From contig NZ_FBXK01000001.1 of NCBI RefSeq assembly GCF_900013425.1, positions 866,501 through 930,500 of the forward strand: DNA of 64,000 bases, in the 5' to 3' direction. Below are positions 62,950 to 64,000 of the stretch, in pieces (position 1 is the first letter of the stretch; each line of letters starts with the position of its first letter). Both the position numbers and the translations under genes were made by a program. A model generated the notes under the pieces. It was not told the origin of the DNA, did not search any database, and was given only the letters and a program-made list of their open reading frames with translations. Origin of the DNA: Sphingobium sp. Z007 (lineage in GTDB: Bacteria; Pseudomonadota; Alphaproteobacteria; Sphingomonadales; Sphingomonadaceae).

Positions 62950-63735
62950 TTATCCGATCCCTCCGCCTGCAACGAATAGAGTCTGCCCGGTGATATAGGA
63001 CGCTTCCTCAGAGGCGAAAAAGCAAATTGCTGCGGCGAGTTCCTCGGGTTCGCCGAACCGAGCCATTGGGGTGTCGCGCACGGTCTGCTCCATGACCTTT
63101 ACAAAGCCTGATTTCACAGCATCGGTCATCGGAACAGGATCGCGTGGCGTTACACGCGTCACATTGACACCGCCCGGCGCAACGCAGTTGATGCGAACTC
63201 CGCTCGTTTCCAGTTCAAGCGATAAAGCGGCAGTCAATGCAGCGACCCCACCCTTGGCCGCAGCATAAGGCACCCGGTTTACGCCGCGCGTGGCGACAGA
63301 ACCGATGTTGACAATGGAACCGCGCCCGGCTGCCAACATAAACGGTAAAACGGCGTGGCAGGACCAAAGAGTCGGCCACAATGACCGGTTTATTTCAGCT
63401 ATGATCTCGTCTGATGTATAGTCCCAGTAGGGTTTGGCCCAAATAGTACCGCCAACGTTGTGAACCGCCACATCGATTCTTCCGAAGCGATCGGCAACCA
63501 GCCGGTACAGTTCGACGGCCCCCTCGCAAGTCTCTAGGTCGAAGTTGGCGGCGTGGACATTCGCGCCACTGGTCTGCAGCCGTTCGACCGCAGCCCGCGT
63601 AGCCTCAACGGCGCGGTCGGCGATGATTACGATCGCACCCTCTTCCGCCATGCGTGTGGCAGTGGCTAGCCCGATCCCCTGCGCTCCACCCGTCACGACT
63701 GCGACTTGTTTATCGAACCGTCTTGTCGAAGTCAT
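62950..63735 (-). CDS. xylL: 1,6-dihydroxycyclohexa-2,4-diene-1-carboxylate dehydrogenase (XylL/BenD-like SDR)
   Basis: 261 aa short-chain dehydrogenase. RFDKQVAVVTGGAQGIGLAT, HNVGGTIWAKPYWDY, YAAAKGGVAAL (Tyr, Lys) and the end ITGQTLFVAGGGIG match BenD/XylL. It converts benzoate or toluate dihydrodiols to catechols with loss of CO2. The xylX and xylY genes it should serve are 24 kb away. The start could also be the ATG at 63750, which has AAGG before it. Confidence 0.85.
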   Translation of the reverse strand: MTSTRRFDKQVAVVTGGAQGIGLATATRMAEEGAIVIIADRAVEATRAAVERLQTSGANVHAANFDLETCEGAVELYRLVADRFGRIDVAVHNVGGTIWAKPYWDYTSDEIIAEINRSLWPTLWSCHAVLPFMLAAGRGSIVNIGSVATRGVNRVPYAAAKGGVAALTAALSLELETSGVRINCVAPGGVNVTRVTPRDPVPMTDAVKSGFVKVMEQTVRDTPMARFGEPEELAAAICFFASEEASYITGQTLFVAGGGIG

Positions 63736-63816
63736 AATTAGGGCGTCCATCCTTAGCGAGCTCACGCAACGAACCGAAAAGCCGTATCGCGCTGCCCTTG
63801 TTTATCCTCTCGCCTT

Positions 63817-63842
63817 GTGTCATGCAAGGCAAAGCATTACAC
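63817..63842. promoter_or_regulatory. Inverted repeat in the xylL/nahE divergent promoter region
   Basis: GTGTCATGC (63817-63825) and GCATTACAC (63834-63842) are inverted copies with one mismatch and an 8-bp spacer. The region separates the minus-strand xylL-like gene from the plus-strand nahE-like gene. A regulator site is plausible; no partner is identified. Confidence 0.35.
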
Positions 63843-63903
63843 AATGAATAACGTCCAGCAGCTCGGCTGCATCATCGGACCAAATGTTAGGAGCGCCACG
63901 AAG

Positions 63904-64000
63904 ATGACCCATAGACTTATGACCCCTAGTGAGGTGACAGGTGCGTGGGCGATTATTCCCACTCCGGCGAAGGATAATGCGTCGGATTGGAGAGCGACGA
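63904..64000 (+). CDS. nahE: trans-o-hydroxybenzylidenepyruvate hydratase-aldolase (NahE-like), 5' end only
   Basis: The window ends 97 bp into this gene. The ATG at 63904 follows AGGAG. The 32 codons visible (TPSEVTGAWAIIPTPAKDN, then ASDWRAT) match the start of NahE/PhdJ aldolases of the dihydrodipicolinate synthase family. It would split the product of the NahD-like isomerase to an aromatic aldehyde and pyruvate. The identification rests on a short stretch. Confidence 0.75.
   Translation, partial: MTHRLMTPSEVTGAWAIIPTPAKDNASDWRAT

Noticed and set aside
1..64000. CRISPR arrays, tRNA or rRNA genes, replication or conjugation genes
   Set aside because: No regularly spaced repeats, cloverleaf-like segments or recognisable replication or transfer proteins were seen.

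Overview
This window is accessory DNA from a Gram-negative alphaproteobacterium, most likely a sphingomonad (Sphingobium/Novosphingobium type). The basis is gene content: many Rieske oxygenase alpha/beta pairs served by one shared ferredoxin and one reductase, mixed bph/nah/xyl genes, xylM-xylA, and a complete catechol meta-cleavage operon. Sphingomonad catabolic plasmids carry this kind of mixture. The replicon cannot be identified from the window, because no replication or transfer genes are present.

Layout. 1-6000 is a junk zone: a broken IS66, a fragment of a large serine recombinase, and an indolepyruvate-oxidoreductase-like gene that has lost its front and is split by an intact IS3-family element. 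6200-9320 holds a ring-hydroxylating oxygenase pair and an aryl-alcohol dehydrogenase; 9790-11280 is an MFS exporter. 11281-20950 is an insertion-sequence mosaic (IS256, IS66, ISL3 and Tn3 remnants plus an IS66 with a nonsense mutation). It includes a three-level nest: an IS110 inside an IS3, inside another IS3. 21236-30281 holds an IclR regulator and a nine-gene minus-strand operon predicted to oxidise a p-cresol-like alkylphenol to a 4-hydroxybenzoate and decarboxylate it with a UbiX/UbiD/VdcD system. 30410-37001 (minus) holds a TonB receptor, a NahD-like isomerase, a salicylate-type oxygenase, the only Rieske ferredoxin and a BphC-type extradiol dioxygenase. 37307-52988 (plus) holds a benzoate/toluate-type oxygenase, a PdxA/TphB-like dehydrogenase, a second salicylate-type oxygenase, a glutathione transferase, the full meta pathway, an aldehyde dehydrogenase and a cis-dihydrodiol dehydrogenase. 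53497-59730 (minus) is an operon of two oxygenase pairs plus xylMA, under a sigma-54 promoter next to a XylR-type activator (59951-61591). 61697-64000 carries the ferredoxin reductase, a BenD/XylL dehydrogenase and the first codons of a NahE-like hydratase-aldolase.

How the genes fit together (inference from families). Aromatic hydrocarbons enter either by side-chain oxidation (XylMA, alcohol dehydrogenase, aldehyde dehydrogenase, toluate dioxygenase, XylL) or by ring dihydroxylation (oxygenase, cis-diol dehydrogenase, BphC/NahC, NahD, NahE, then salicylate hydroxylase). Both routes converge on catechols, which XylE, F, G, H, I, J, K and Q convert to pyruvate and acetyl-CoA. The alkylphenol/UbiD operon looks like a separate acquired entry route.

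All identifications come from reading the sequence by eye. No database search or computation was run, and substrate assignments are family-level.
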